From Nitromaritima sp964584125 (GTDB taxonomy: Bacteria > Nitrospinota > Nitrospinia > Nitrospinales > VA-1), in the NCBI GenBank assembly GCA_964584125.1, contig CAZOYP010000012.1, positions 1 through 36,332 of the forward strand: a stretch of DNA of 36,332 nucleotides. Reading direction: 5' to 3'. The translations under genes were made by a program, and so were the position numbers. The notes below the pieces were generated by a model. It ran no database searches. It was not told where the DNA came from and worked only from the letters and a program-made list of their open reading frames with translations. Position 1 is the first letter of the stretch. Each line of letters begins with the position of its first letter. Shown here piece after piece: positions 8,374-16,920 of the stretch.

Positions 8374-9099
8374 CTAACTACAATTTATCGAGCAAGCACA
8401 GCGAAATCCTATAAAATTAAAATATGCTTTTGGCTCCATCTTATTGCGAAAAAAAGTTGGTGTAAATTTAATTACCGTATGAGTTTGCGTAACTCCTCCA
8501 CGGATAACTTTATAACTCTTGCTTTTTAATTTCGAAACTATGTTAGGTACATACCAATCTGACGTCCACTCCCAAACGTTATGTCCCATTCCATATACAC
8601 CATAGGGGCTAATCCATTCCTCTCTACGATCTACAGCCTCTGGTATGAATCCAGAAAAACCATTATTAGGGTGCTCGTAGTATTTTTTCCAAGCCCACTT
8701 TCTTCCGTCAACACCACGTGCAGATTTTTCCCACTCAGTTTCATTAGGAAGCCGCCTACCTTTCCACTTACAATATCCTTCTGCCTGCTTAAAGGTTACC
8801 ATTGAAACTGGGAACCGAGCTTTTTGGGGGTGAAAGCTGTAATCCTGATTGAAGTTACTAAACTGTTCACGGGTAACTTCAAAGCGATCAATGAAAAATG
8901 CCTCTTGATTTATTACTTTTCCTTTTTTGGTATCAGGATAATCTGAATGTCCCATAATAAAATTACCCGAGGGTATATAAACCATATCATCTGGGACAAC
9001 AATACCTTCAGGGATATCTACCTTTATTTGTTCAACCTTGTCTTTTCCACAGGCAAAGAAGAAGGTCAGAGAGAAAACAACGAATAAGAAGCATCTCAT
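8374..9099 (-). CDS. FGE-sulfatase-domain lipoprotein
   Basis: The 241-residue protein has a lipoprotein signal ending FFFAC (Cys about 17). An FGE-like domain follows: DDMVYIPSGNFIMG, FFIDRFEVTREQF, RLPNETEWEKSARG, NVWEWTSDWY, GFRCAC. The normally invariant GNVWEW reads HNVWEW. No pair of catalytic cysteines is seen in the YKVIRGG... FFRNK region, so enzymatic formylglycine formation is doubtful. The start codon overlaps the stop of the upstream molybdoenzyme by 4 bases (ATGA), so the two are translationally coupled and probably partners in the periplasm. It is the second FGE-like protein within 3.5 kb. Confidence 0.85.
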   Translation of the reverse strand: MRCFLFVVFSLTFFFACGKDKVEQIKVDIPEGIVVPDDMVYIPSGNFIMGHSDYPDTKKGKVINQEAFFIDRFEVTREQFSNFNQDYSFHPQKARFPVSMVTFKQAEGYCKWKGRRLPNETEWEKSARGVDGRKWAWKKYYEHPNNGFSGFIPEAVDRREEWISPYGVYGMGHNVWEWTSDWYVPNIVSKLKSKSYKVIRGGVTQTHTVIKFTPTFFRNKMEPKAYFNFIGFRCACSINCS

Positions 9100-9845
9100 A
9101 AAGGTCGTTTGTCGAATGGATGAAACACTTCGCCACCATTTATAGGAAAGGGTTTCTTTTTGTAATCTAGAGGGTGATCTATTCCAGGCTGAATAGTTCC
9201 GTCAACAGAGTAAGGACCGTTAATAGACCAATAGTTACGTTTCCTTGTATCGGTAAACTCGATGCTGGTGATATACTTAATATTTTTGTAGCCATACTTG
9301 AATGGGGCAATAAGCCTAAGGGGAAAACCATGATCTTTACTCAAGGGCTGCCCATTCATTCTTAATACCATTAGGACACGTGGCCTGATCAATTCTTCAA
9401 GAGTAAAACTTTCATAATATGAATCTGCCGATTGAAGGTATACATATTTTGCATTAGGATCAGGTTGCACCATGTCAATTATTTCTTGAAAACTGAACCC
9501 TTCCCACTTCGCGGTCGCTGACCAGCACTCGACACACTTCAACCGTGAAGTTTGAGAAATTTTTTTTAACCCAAATAAATCTTCATATTTCAATCCCAAT
9601 GGGTTTTTTACCATTCCACGGACCGACAAGCTCCACTCATTCATATCAACCCCCATAAATGGATTAGCGCTGCGGATGAAAAACCCAGGCCTGTCTCTAT
9701 TTTGAATATATTGTTTAGGAATATTTTTGTCGTTCCGATAATCAGAAATGCCAAACACCTTTTGAGGAAGAAAATTAGTCAGTACTGATAAAGAAAAAAA
9801 ACTTAAGAAAAACCGGCGGTTTATTTTTTGGCCTATGATTTTCAT
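9096..9845 (-). CDS. MsrP/YedY-like periplasmic molybdopterin oxidoreductase
   Basis: The 249-residue protein belongs to the sulfite-oxidase-fold molybdoenzymes. It begins with a twin-arginine-type signal (NRRFFL then a hydrophobic stretch). The molybdenum-ligating Cys is C104 in RLKCVECWSATAKWEGFSF, followed by typical LRMNGQPLSKDHGFPLRLIAP and YGYKNIKYITSIEF. Family members include MsrP, which reduces methionine sulfoxide in periplasmic proteins, and other sulfite-oxidase-like enzymes. The exact substrate is not readable. No MsrQ heme subunit gene is adjacent; instead a lipoprotein with an FGE-like domain overlaps its end. It begins 47 bases after dapB and may be transcribed with the dap genes. 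Confidence 0.88.
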   Translation of the reverse strand: MKIIGQKINRRFFLSFFSLSVLTNFLPQKVFGISDYRNDKNIPKQYIQNRDRPGFFIRSANPFMGVDMNEWSLSVRGMVKNPLGLKYEDLFGLKKISQTSRLKCVECWSATAKWEGFSFQEIIDMVQPDPNAKYVYLQSADSYYESFTLEELIRPRVLMVLRMNGQPLSKDHGFPLRLIAPFKYGYKNIKYITSIEFTDTRKRNYWSINGPYSVDGTIQPGIDHPLDYKKKPFPINGGEVFHPFDKRPL

Positions 9846-9892
9846 TTAACAACTCGCACTTAGGTTTCCCGAATAGAGAGGCCTTGCTTATT

Positions 9893-10693
9893 TTAACGAA
9901 GTCCCAGCACGTCCTGCATATCATAAAGACCCGGAGGTTGATTAACAACCCACTTCGCAGCACTTATAGAACCTCGGGCAAACGTCTCACGACTTTGCGC
10001 TCGATGAAATAACTCGAGAGTTTCCCCCATACCTCCATACAACACTCTATGTTCGCCCACAATATCACCCGCACGCACGGTATGGATGCCAATTTCTTTA
10101 GGGTCCCGCTCGGTTATTCCTTTTCGCCCATAAACGCCGACCTGGTCTATGTTACGGTCGAGAGAACGAGCTACTATTTCCGAAAGTTTTACCGCTGTCC
10201 CGCTAGGTGCATCTTTTTTAAACTTATGGTGCGCTTCAACTATTTCTACATCATAAGCATCGCCTAAAGCTTTTGAAACATCCTCTACAACTTTAAATAA
10301 AACATTAACACCAATACTCATATTTGGCGCAAAAACACATCGAATTTTTTCTGCTGCTTGACTAATCATGTTTTTTTGTTCCGCAGAAAAACCCGTAGTG
10401 CCAATTACAATTGATTTTTCATGGCTTACTGCTGCATTCAAGGTTCTAATGCTAGACTCTGGAGTAGTGAAATCAATAATCACATCACAATCAGTTAGAA
10501 CATCCTCAATATTTTCTACAATAAAAATGTCTTTGCGCCCTACACCGGCGAGCACCCCTAAATCGCTCCCAATGGAAGAATGCCCGATATATTCTGTCCC
10601 TCCTATGACACTGACCCCATCAGTATCATCGACACACGTGACAATGGTTTTCCCCATCCGACCCCCAGCACCTATTACAACTATTTTAATCAA
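9893..10693 (-). CDS. dapB: 4-hydroxy-tetrahydrodipicolinate reductase
   Basis: The 266-residue protein has the N-terminal nucleotide motif VVIGAGGRMGKT, then DVIIDFTTPES and GTTGFS. The substrate/catalytic motif VEAHHKFKKDAPSGTA contains the family's His-His pair and Lys. It reduces hydroxy-tetrahydrodipicolinate with NAD(P)H in the lysine/diaminopimelate pathway. Length is normal for the family. It lies 51 bases downstream of dapA, and dapF lies upstream of that, all on the minus strand, so dapF-dapA-dapB form one operon. Confidence 0.97.
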   Translation of the reverse strand: MIKIVVIGAGGRMGKTIVTCVDDTDGVSVIGGTEYIGHSSIGSDLGVLAGVGRKDIFIVENIEDVLTDCDVIIDFTTPESSIRTLNAAVSHEKSIVIGTTGFSAEQKNMISQAAEKIRCVFAPNMSIGVNVLFKVVEDVSKALGDAYDVEIVEAHHKFKKDAPSGTAVKLSEIVARSLDRNIDQVGVYGRKGITERDPKEIGIHTVRAGDIVGEHRVLYGGMGETLELFHRAQSRETFARGSISAAKWVVNQPPGLYDMQDVLGLR

Positions 10694-10744
10694 CCTCTCT
10701 CCTTTACTAATAAATAACCTTTAACTTTTTACACTATCCTTCAT

Positions 10745-11626
10745 CTATTTAATAGCTATCAAGTCATGACAGGCCATAGCTTTTTTAAGTCTTTCTAGAT
10801 GATCGCTAGAAAGCTCAACCAACGGCTCTCTAAGTTCATTTTCTATTTTTCCCATAAGATGAAGCGCTGCTTTAACAGGAATAGGGTTTGTATCAGCAAA
10901 CAAACTATCACTTATATCCATCAATTCGTAATGCATAGACCGTGCTTTTTCCATATTTCCAGTAACGGCAGCCCCACACATTGCGACAACTTTAGCGGGC
11001 AAGATATTTGCGGTCACAGAAATCACACCCTTCCCACCAATAGCAAGAATAGGCCAGAGCAGAGGATCGTCTCCTGAAAGAACAGTAAAGTCATCGCCGC
11101 AATTTACTATAATTTCACTCATTGCCTGAAGGGATCCCGACGCTTCTTTTATACCCACAATATTTTTGATCTTTGCCAAACGACCTATGGTTTCAGGAAT
11201 CATATTCACTGAAGTTCTACTCGGAACATTGTATAGAATAATTGGAAGGTCAACAGTATCGGAAATAGATAAAAAATGCTGGTATAGACCTTCCTGATTG
11301 GGCTTGTTGTAATAAGGAGTTATTTGTAGTAGGCCATCAGCCCCTGCTTTCTTCGCATTTTGGCTAAGCTCTATAGCCTCCTGAGTTGAGTTAGAGCCTG
11401 TACCAGCTAGAACACTAGCTCTCCCTCTGCAAGCATCAACTGCAATCCGTATAACTTGATCGTGCTCTTTATGACTTAATGTTGCCGACTCTCCGGTGGT
11501 TCCACACGGAACAATCCCATCTACTCCCCCTGTGATTTGAAAGTCAATCAACCTCCGTAAGGCTTCCTCGTCTATTTTTCCGCTTTTAAAAGGTGTAACG
11601 ATAGCAACAAAAACCCCTTCAAACAT
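10745..11626 (-). CDS. dapA: 4-hydroxy-tetrahydrodipicolinate synthase
   Basis: The 293-residue TIM-barrel aldolase of the DHDPS family has the Thr pair in CGTTGESATL (43-44), Tyr132 in YNVPSRTSVN, the following Arg, and the Schiff-base Lys160 in GIKEASGS. It condenses pyruvate with aspartate semialdehyde, the first step toward diaminopimelate and lysine. Full length and all catalytic residues appear intact. It sits 88 bases after dapF and 51 before dapB. Confidence 0.97.
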   Translation of the reverse strand: MFEGVFVAIVTPFKSGKIDEEALRRLIDFQITGGVDGIVPCGTTGESATLSHKEHDQVIRIAVDACRGRASVLAGTGSNSTQEAIELSQNAKKAGADGLLQITPYYNKPNQEGLYQHFLSISDTVDLPIILYNVPSRTSVNMIPETIGRLAKIKNIVGIKEASGSLQAMSEIIVNCGDDFTVLSGDDPLLWPILAIGGKGVISVTANILPAKVVAMCGAAVTGNMEKARSMHYELMDISDSLFADTNPIPVKAALHLMGKIENELREPLVELSSDHLERLKKAMACHDLIAIK

Positions 11627-11714
11627 TGCTAATTCCCCGACAATTCTTGCTTAATTAATAAAAAAAACTACCCATTTATAAAGTCTACACATAATTTTAA
11701 ATCTCAAATATCTA

Positions 11715-12533
11715 TTATATTTCGACGATTGTCCCTTCGAAAACGAGTTTCGCAGGCCCCTCTAGAAAAACCTCTCCAAATTTTTCGCCTGCACTTGTTG
11801 CTTTAAAATCAACAGTTAAAAATTCGCCGCCTTGAGTTTGAACACGAACAGGAGGTTGAACCAAGCCCGCCCTACTCGCCAATAAGGCAGAAGCGACCAC
11901 CCCTGTTCCACAAGCAAGCGTTTCATCCTCAACACCGCGCTCGTAAGTGCGTATGCGAAGTTCGTTGGCACCCTGCTTTTGTACAAAGTCAACATTTGTT
12001 CCCGCCGGAGAAAATGCCGTATGTGATCTAATTTCTCTTCCAATACCACGTACGTTTTCACTCATTATATCGCTAGTGTAAATTATGGCATGCGGGACCC
12101 CTGTATTAAGGCTATCAACTTGATACTTTCTACCATTTAAGTCTATGGGGAGACTCATTTGCAGGTTCTCGGGATTTGTCAGCTTAACCCGGACACAACT
12201 TCCTTTAATACTTGCTTTTATAATTCCAGCAGTTGTTTCAAAAGACATTTTCTCAGAAGCAATTTTTTTTTCATAAGCATATCTAGCAATACAACGACAT
12301 CCATTACCACACATTTCAGCAGAACTACCATCAGCATTATAGAAATCCCATTTAAAATCAGCTTCCTTAGAATCCTCAATAAAAATTACGCCATCGGCCC
12401 CCACAGAAATCTTAGGGACGCAAACTTTAATTACAAAGTTACGTTTATCTGAATTTTTTATTACTGATTCGCGGTTATCGACAATTATAAAATCATTTCC
12501 ACTACCGCTCATTTTTGTAAAAAGAATCTTCAT
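11715..12533 (-). CDS. dapF: diaminopimelate epimerase
   Basis: The 272-residue protein has the two catalytic cysteines of the PLP-independent racemase fold: C75 in AEMCGNGCRC and C208 in TLACGTGVVAS. It also has the N-terminal TKMSGSGNDFIIVD motif and GVPHAI in the middle. It interconverts LL- and meso-diaminopimelate for peptidoglycan and lysine. It is the first gene of the dapF-dapA-dapB operon. About 70 bases upstream lies a decayed tRNA-Arg 3' half. Confidence 0.97.
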   Translation of the reverse strand: MKILFTKMSGSGNDFIIVDNRESVIKNSDKRNFVIKVCVPKISVGADGVIFIEDSKEADFKWDFYNADGSSAEMCGNGCRCIARYAYEKKIASEKMSFETTAGIIKASIKGSCVRVKLTNPENLQMSLPIDLNGRKYQVDSLNTGVPHAIIYTSDIMSENVRGIGREIRSHTAFSPAGTNVDFVQKQGANELRIRTYERGVEDETLACGTGVVASALLASRAGLVQPPVRVQTQGGEFLTVDFKATSAGEKFGEVFLEGPAKLVFEGTIVEI

Positions 12534-12600
12534 AATAAAAATCCAATGCTAATTACTTCAACTTTAAAAAATAAAACTAGAGCGACCAATTATGTTGTTT

Positions 12601-12648
12601 GGTACCAGCAGGATCCGAACCTTCGACATTAGGATTAGAAACCTGTTA
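12601..12648 (-). repeat. decayed copy of the tRNA-Arg(UCU) 3' half (att-like remnant)
   Basis: On the minus strand this segment aligns with the intact tRNA-Arg at 13412-13485 from the anticodon stem to the acceptor end. It shares TTCTAATCC at the anticodon arm and GGTTCG-ATCCTGC at the T-arm, about 34 of 49 bases identical by hand count without gaps. The 5' half of a tRNA is absent. It lies on the far side of the lone methyltransferase gene and is in the same orientation as the intact tRNA, as expected for the displaced end of an integration site. Confidence 0.75.
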
Positions 12649-12733
12649 GTCAAAACAAATCATTGAAAATACAATAGCTATAACAATATAAAAAAATACT
12701 CTGTCAATTCACGGAAAATTTTTTAACAAAAAC

Positions 12734-13336
12734 TTAGCCCTTTTTTTTAATTATAAACGCGTTTCTTTTAGAAGGAAAATCATCTGGAGCCTTTATGATT
12801 TTGTAACCTAATTGATTAATTTTTTTTGTCCACCACCTTTTAGAGTGTAAATTAATGTGTGTGGGATCTAATCTAGCGTTCTTCTCTGTCCAAAGACAAA
12901 TATTTAAAACTAACCAATGATTAGTGATTCTATAAAGATTTCGTATAATGTCTTGAGAGACTTCCTCCGGGATATGCTCTAGAGTATCGCTACAGTTAAC
13001 CAAATTAAATCTATTATCAGGGTAGCCTAGATTAACAATATCACCAACCTTGAGAAGTGGCCTGATCTCGATAGAAGACCGGTTTATCGCATCCTCTGAA
13101 ATGTCAATTCCTTCTGCAGCAATCCCCAAGTTCACAAAACCCCAAACTAGATTCCCAACCCCACAGCCCACATCTAAAACACTATCAGGTGAAAAAAAAT
13201 CGCAGTAGTATGATGCCCTTTTGTTATCTGGAGATAATTTTGATTTAGAAAAATAATCTGAATTAAATGCTTCTTTTTTATACTTTTTAGAAGGTGCAAC
13301 AAAAATACTATGAATTAAACTTTTTATTCTACTCAA
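12734..13336 (-). CDS. class I SAM-dependent methyltransferase (UbiG-like fold)
   Basis: The 200-residue protein has the Rossmann methyltransferase motifs: motif I VLDVGCGVGNLVWGF, an acidic second strand AEGIDISEDAI, and motif IV-like LVNCSDTLEHIPEEV. The substrate is unknown. The C-terminal HINLHSKRWWTKKINQLGY resembles the end of methyltransferases seen in sugar or polysaccharide gene clusters. The gene stands alone between the intact tRNA-Arg and a duplicated tRNA-Arg 3' half, so it looks like cargo of a small tRNA-targeted insertion. It is markedly AT-rich at its 3' end. Confidence 0.85.
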   Translation of the reverse strand: MSRIKSLIHSIFVAPSKKYKKEAFNSDYFSKSKLSPDNKRASYYCDFFSPDSVLDVGCGVGNLVWGFVNLGIAAEGIDISEDAINRSSIEIRPLLKVGDIVNLGYPDNRFNLVNCSDTLEHIPEEVSQDIIRNLYRITNHWLVLNICLWTEKNARLDPTHINLHSKRWWTKKINQLGYKIIKAPDDFPSKRNAFIIKKKG

Positions 13337-13411
13337 AATTGCTACACTCCCGAATAAAGTTTAAAGATATGTAAAGCTCTTTAACTTTATCATACACATT
13401 ATTTTATATAA

Positions 13412-13485
<74 letters not shown>

Positions 13486-13665
13486 AACCTCGTAATCATA
13501 AATTTATTAACACTTTATACCACTTAGACTTTTTTGGAAAGTCCGAAAACCTAAGGGCATCGCTTCCGCCTTTGTCGACCAAATTAGTTTCGTCAGAAAT
13601 AATAACTTTGATCTGCTATCCAAAAACTCTAAGCACATTAGAAAACTTGGTACTAATTAATTTAT

Positions 13666-15447
13666 TTAGTTCTTTATATGATGATACGAAGCGCCGGCCC
13701 CCCGAGGAACCCTTATTTCATCAACCAAATTCTGAATTTCTTTTGGTGGGGGTGTGGTAATTTGACTAATCAAGTATGAAACAATGAAGTTGAATAGCAT
13801 TCCTAAAGTCCCAATCCCTTCAGGTGAAATTCCAAACCACCAGTTTTCTGCAGAATTAGCAGACGGATTAATAAATTTAAAGTAAATAATATAACTGGCA
13901 GTAAAAGTCAGCCCTGTAATCATTCCAGATATAGCACCCTCCTTATTCATACGTTTTGAAAAAATTCCCATCAAAATAACGGGGAAAAATGATGCCGCAG
14001 CAAGACCAAAAGCAAAAGCAACAACCTGAGCAACAAAACCAGGAGGATAGATACCAAAATATCCAGCAATTACGATAGCAAGGGCCGCTGACATTCTCGC
14101 AAAAAATAATTCCTGTTTGTCAGTAATATCCTTTAAAAATATTTTTTTTAACAGGTCGTGTGATATTGATGTTGAAATGACTAACAATAAACCTGCTGCT
14201 GTAGAAAGTGCTGCAGCAAGACCTCCTGCTGCAACTAAAGCGATGACCCAATTTGGCAGACCAGCAATTTCAGGATTGGCAAGAACCATGATATCTCGGT
14301 CGATATAGAGCTCGTTTGAATTGTCTGTCAGCTTGTTTACAACCCTCCTTTGTCCTTCAGAACCTCTTAAATTTAAAAACTTAGGTTTTCCGTTGAAAGC
14401 CTCACCTGAAAAATACTGAATCTTACCATCCTGATTTTTGTCAACCCAAGCTATTAAATTTGTGTTTTCCCAATTTTTAAACCACGCAGGAGTCTTTTTA
14501 TATTCTGCATTTTCTACAGTATTAATAAGGTTTACTCTAGCAAAAGAAGCAACTGCTGGAGCTGCTGTATATAAGAGAGCAATAAACAATAAAGCATATC
14601 CTGCTGAGATTCGGGCATCACGTACTTTAGGGACTGTAAAAAATCTTACAATAACGTGGGGCAACCCTGCAGTACCCACCATTAGGGCGGCGGTAATAAA
14701 AAAAATATCTACGGTAGATTTTTTCCCTTCTGTATAAGCACCGAATCCAAGTTCCAAGGATAATCTATCAAGCTTATCAAGAAGATATATATTTGAGCCA
14801 TCGGCTAAGGTACTACCAAAACCGATTTGTGGAACAAAATTCCCCGTCATCAGCATAGAAATAAAAATAGCAGGGACCAAAAATGCAAAAATTAAGACAC
14901 AATATTGGGCAACTTGGGTGTAAGTGATTCCTTTCATGCCACCAAGAACAGCATAAAAAAACACTATCGCCATGCCTATCAAAACGCCCGTGGTAATCTC
15001 AACTTCTAAAAATCTTGAAAATACAATTCCCACCCCTCGCATTTGACCTGCAACATATGTGAACGAAACAAATAAAACACAGACAACTGCCACTACCCGA
15101 GCAATATTCGAATAGTACCGATCTCCAACAAAATCAGGAACGGTGTATTTCCCAAACTTGCGTAAGTAAGGCGCTAATAGCAACGCTAAAAGAACATATC
15201 CTCCCGTCCATCCCATCAAATAAACTGACCCATCACGCCCAACAAACGATATGATGCCTGCCATAGAAATAAAAGACGCCGCAGACATCCAATCAGCCGC
15301 AGTTGCCATCCCGTTGGCAAGTGGAGGAACACCTCCTCCAGCAACATAAAAATCATCCGTATTGCCAGCACGGGACCATATAGCAATTCCTATATAAAGA
15401 GCAAACGTCGCACCAACAAAAATAAAAGTTAGGGTTTGAACATCCAT
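13666..15447 (-). CDS. sodium:solute symporter, ActP/VC_2705-like
   Basis: The 593-residue inner-membrane protein of the SSS family has many helices. Motifs include GNTDDFYVAGGGVPPLANGMATAADWMSAASFI near the N-terminus, the GLPHVIVRFFTVP motif after helix 6, and ALSTAAGLLLVISTSISHDLL, as in acetate permease relatives. A large soluble insert of about 80 residues (ENAEYKKTPAWF... NPEIAGLPN) between membrane segments is typical of the VC_2705 subfamily. It is preceded by a DUF4212 gene 6 bases upstream, the usual small partner of this subfamily. The likely substrate is a short carboxylate; this is family-level inference. Confidence 0.92.
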   Translation of the reverse strand: MDVQTLTFIFVGATFALYIGIAIWSRAGNTDDFYVAGGGVPPLANGMATAADWMSAASFISMAGIISFVGRDGSVYLMGWTGGYVLLALLLAPYLRKFGKYTVPDFVGDRYYSNIARVVAVVCVLFVSFTYVAGQMRGVGIVFSRFLEVEITTGVLIGMAIVFFYAVLGGMKGITYTQVAQYCVLIFAFLVPAIFISMLMTGNFVPQIGFGSTLADGSNIYLLDKLDRLSLELGFGAYTEGKKSTVDIFFITAALMVGTAGLPHVIVRFFTVPKVRDARISAGYALLFIALLYTAAPAVASFARVNLINTVENAEYKKTPAWFKNWENTNLIAWVDKNQDGKIQYFSGEAFNGKPKFLNLRGSEGQRRVVNKLTDNSNELYIDRDIMVLANPEIAGLPNWVIALVAAGGLAAALSTAAGLLLVISTSISHDLLKKIFLKDITDKQELFFARMSAALAIVIAGYFGIYPPGFVAQVVAFAFGLAAASFFPVILMGIFSKRMNKEGAISGMITGLTFTASYIIYFKFINPSANSAENWWFGISPEGIGTLGMLFNFIVSYLISQITTPPPKEIQNLVDEIRVPRGAGASYHHIKN

Positions 15448-15453
15448 TACTAT

Positions 15454-15774
15454 TTAATCTTGAGGTTCTTTATCAGGATAATAATTATCATCTGGCACAA
15501 AGTTATCCTGATCTTCATCCACATCATACTCATGGTCAAGCTTGTTCATTCTATAAACATAGACAAAAATCAGAACAACAAAACAAAAAATCGAGCCTTG
15601 TTGTGCTATCCAAAAACCCAATTTAAAACCAAAAAAACGAAAACTATCTAAAAAGTCAACAAACAAAATTCCCATTACAAAAGAAACGAAAAACCATACC
15701 GCTAGAAGAGACAGGACGATACGTATGTTTTTCTTCCAGTAAACTTTTGCCTTTGGACGAAGAGAATCAATCAT
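15454..15774 (-). CDS. DUF4212 small membrane subunit
   Basis: The 106-residue protein has two membrane helices: about 19-42 (IRIVLSLLAVWFFVSFVMGILF) and about 55-82 (FWIAQQGSIFCFVVLIFVYVYRMNKLD). An acidic tail follows. The order YWKKNIR, a helix, GFWIAQQGS, a helix, then YRMNKLD is characteristic of DUF4212 proteins, which are nearly always encoded directly upstream of a VC_2705-type sodium:solute symporter, as here. Confidence 0.9.
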   Translation of the reverse strand: MIDSLRPKAKVYWKKNIRIVLSLLAVWFFVSFVMGILFVDFLDSFRFFGFKLGFWIAQQGSIFCFVVLIFVYVYRMNKLDHEYDVDEDQDNFVPDDNYYPDKEPQD

Positions 15775-16005
15775 TATTTATATTTTTCTTAACTGCACAT
15801 CTAAAATCTAGGAGAAGTAAGGGGATTTTAATGACATGAACGATCTTAGAAGCTCCCAATATTTGAAACAATGATACCTTAATTTATGTTCACTTTCCCA
15901 ACTTTGAATGTAATAATTTAACACAGTTGAGAAATACTTCATGATTTAAAGAAAATACTAATTACATAGTAATCACATCAAAATCAAAGTGAGGTTGAAA
16001 AATAA

Positions 16006-16197
16006 ATGGCACAGAGAAAAAGAAGACCGAAAATGATCTTTAAAAAGTTCTTAAAAAAAAACACAAATATCTTAAAACGATTAGAAAAAAAAGCTGCTAA
16101 GGCAGAAGCATATACTCGTGAACCTTGGATGATGAGGCCAAATCCAACCGAGGACAAGTACGAAGAATTTTTACGGAAAGAAGCGGAAAGTTTCTAA
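16006..16197 (+). CDS. small basic protein, unknown
   Basis: I do not recognise it. The 63-residue protein has a strongly basic N-terminus (MAQRKRRPKMIFKKFLKKN), a helical middle (LKRLEKKAAKAEAYTREP), and an acidic end (TEDKYEEFLRKEAESF). A GAGGT ribosome site 8-12 bases before the ATG supports translation. The charge pattern could suit nucleic-acid or ribosome binding, but that is a guess. Confidence 0.55.
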   Translation: MAQRKRRPKMIFKKFLKKNTNILKRLEKKAAKAEAYTREPWMMRPNPTEDKYEEFLRKEAESF

Positions 16198-16436
16198 CAG
16201 AATAAATCCTTTTGAGAAGCCCTCTGCTTTAACTGATAAAAAATTAAATCGGCTTCTTCCTGCAACATAGTAATTTTCTACCAACACCCAGAAGATAGCA
16301 TCGCGACCTCATAAAGATTTTATTTTTTTAATCATTTAAAAATTAAAATGTAAAAAACAGCTGGGCTGAAATCCAGTCGCTAAACCAAATATTCTAAAAC
16401 TTACATAATTAGGAATACTTGCTTAATCATAACATC

Positions 16437-16643
16437 CTATTTTTTATTTGACTCGCCTAGACTTTTCCACGCTTTCAAATCTTTTTTAACCTTAAGTTTT
16501 TCCGAAACGTCCTTAAGCTTTCCCCAAGTTTTTTTTTTGGCCCTTAGCCTCTTTTTGCTATCTAGCATATCAATCAAAGAAATAAATGCCCAGTAGGCAG
16601 AGCAAACGACGACCATCAATACTATGTAATGGGAAGCAGTCAA
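16437..16643 (-). CDS. small single-helix membrane protein, unknown
   Basis: The 68-residue protein has one membrane helix (about 4-26, YIVLMVVVCSAYWAFISLI) and a lysine-rich cytoplasmic tail (KKRLRAKKKTWGKLKDVSEKLKVKK). There is only a weak GAGG-like ribosome site. It could be a real small membrane protein or a chance ORF; the clean helix-plus-basic-tail layout favours the former. No functional link to its neighbours is visible. Confidence 0.4.
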   Translation of the reverse strand: MTASHYIVLMVVVCSAYWAFISLIDMLDSKKRLRAKKKTWGKLKDVSEKLKVKKDLKAWKSLGESNKK

Positions 16644-16775
16644 AACAAGCTGGCCTCAATTCGATTTTTATTAATAATAAAATATATTACAAATATTATT
16701 TAACCTTACAAACCTCAACAAAGCTCGCTAATTTTAGTTTTTAAATTCCTGAGGCATTTTTAAATCGGCCTAGTG

Positions 16776-16781
16776 TATAAT
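16776..16781 (+). promoter_or_regulatory. perfect -10 hexamer ahead of the flippase gene
   Basis: TATAAT occurs in the intergenic space about 140 bases before the flippase start. No convincing -35 box is found 16-18 bases upstream, so this is only a possible promoter. Confidence 0.3.
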
Positions 16782-16920
16782 AAAATTAAAGAAGCTACCA
16801 GTAGGCAATCTCTTTGATAAAGAAACTAGCCAGAAAATCCGTAAACACCTGATGCCCCCTGAAAATAAATGTACATTAAATTCAAAAACTAACAAAGGCT
16901 AGTCGGAAGGAATCCTCACA

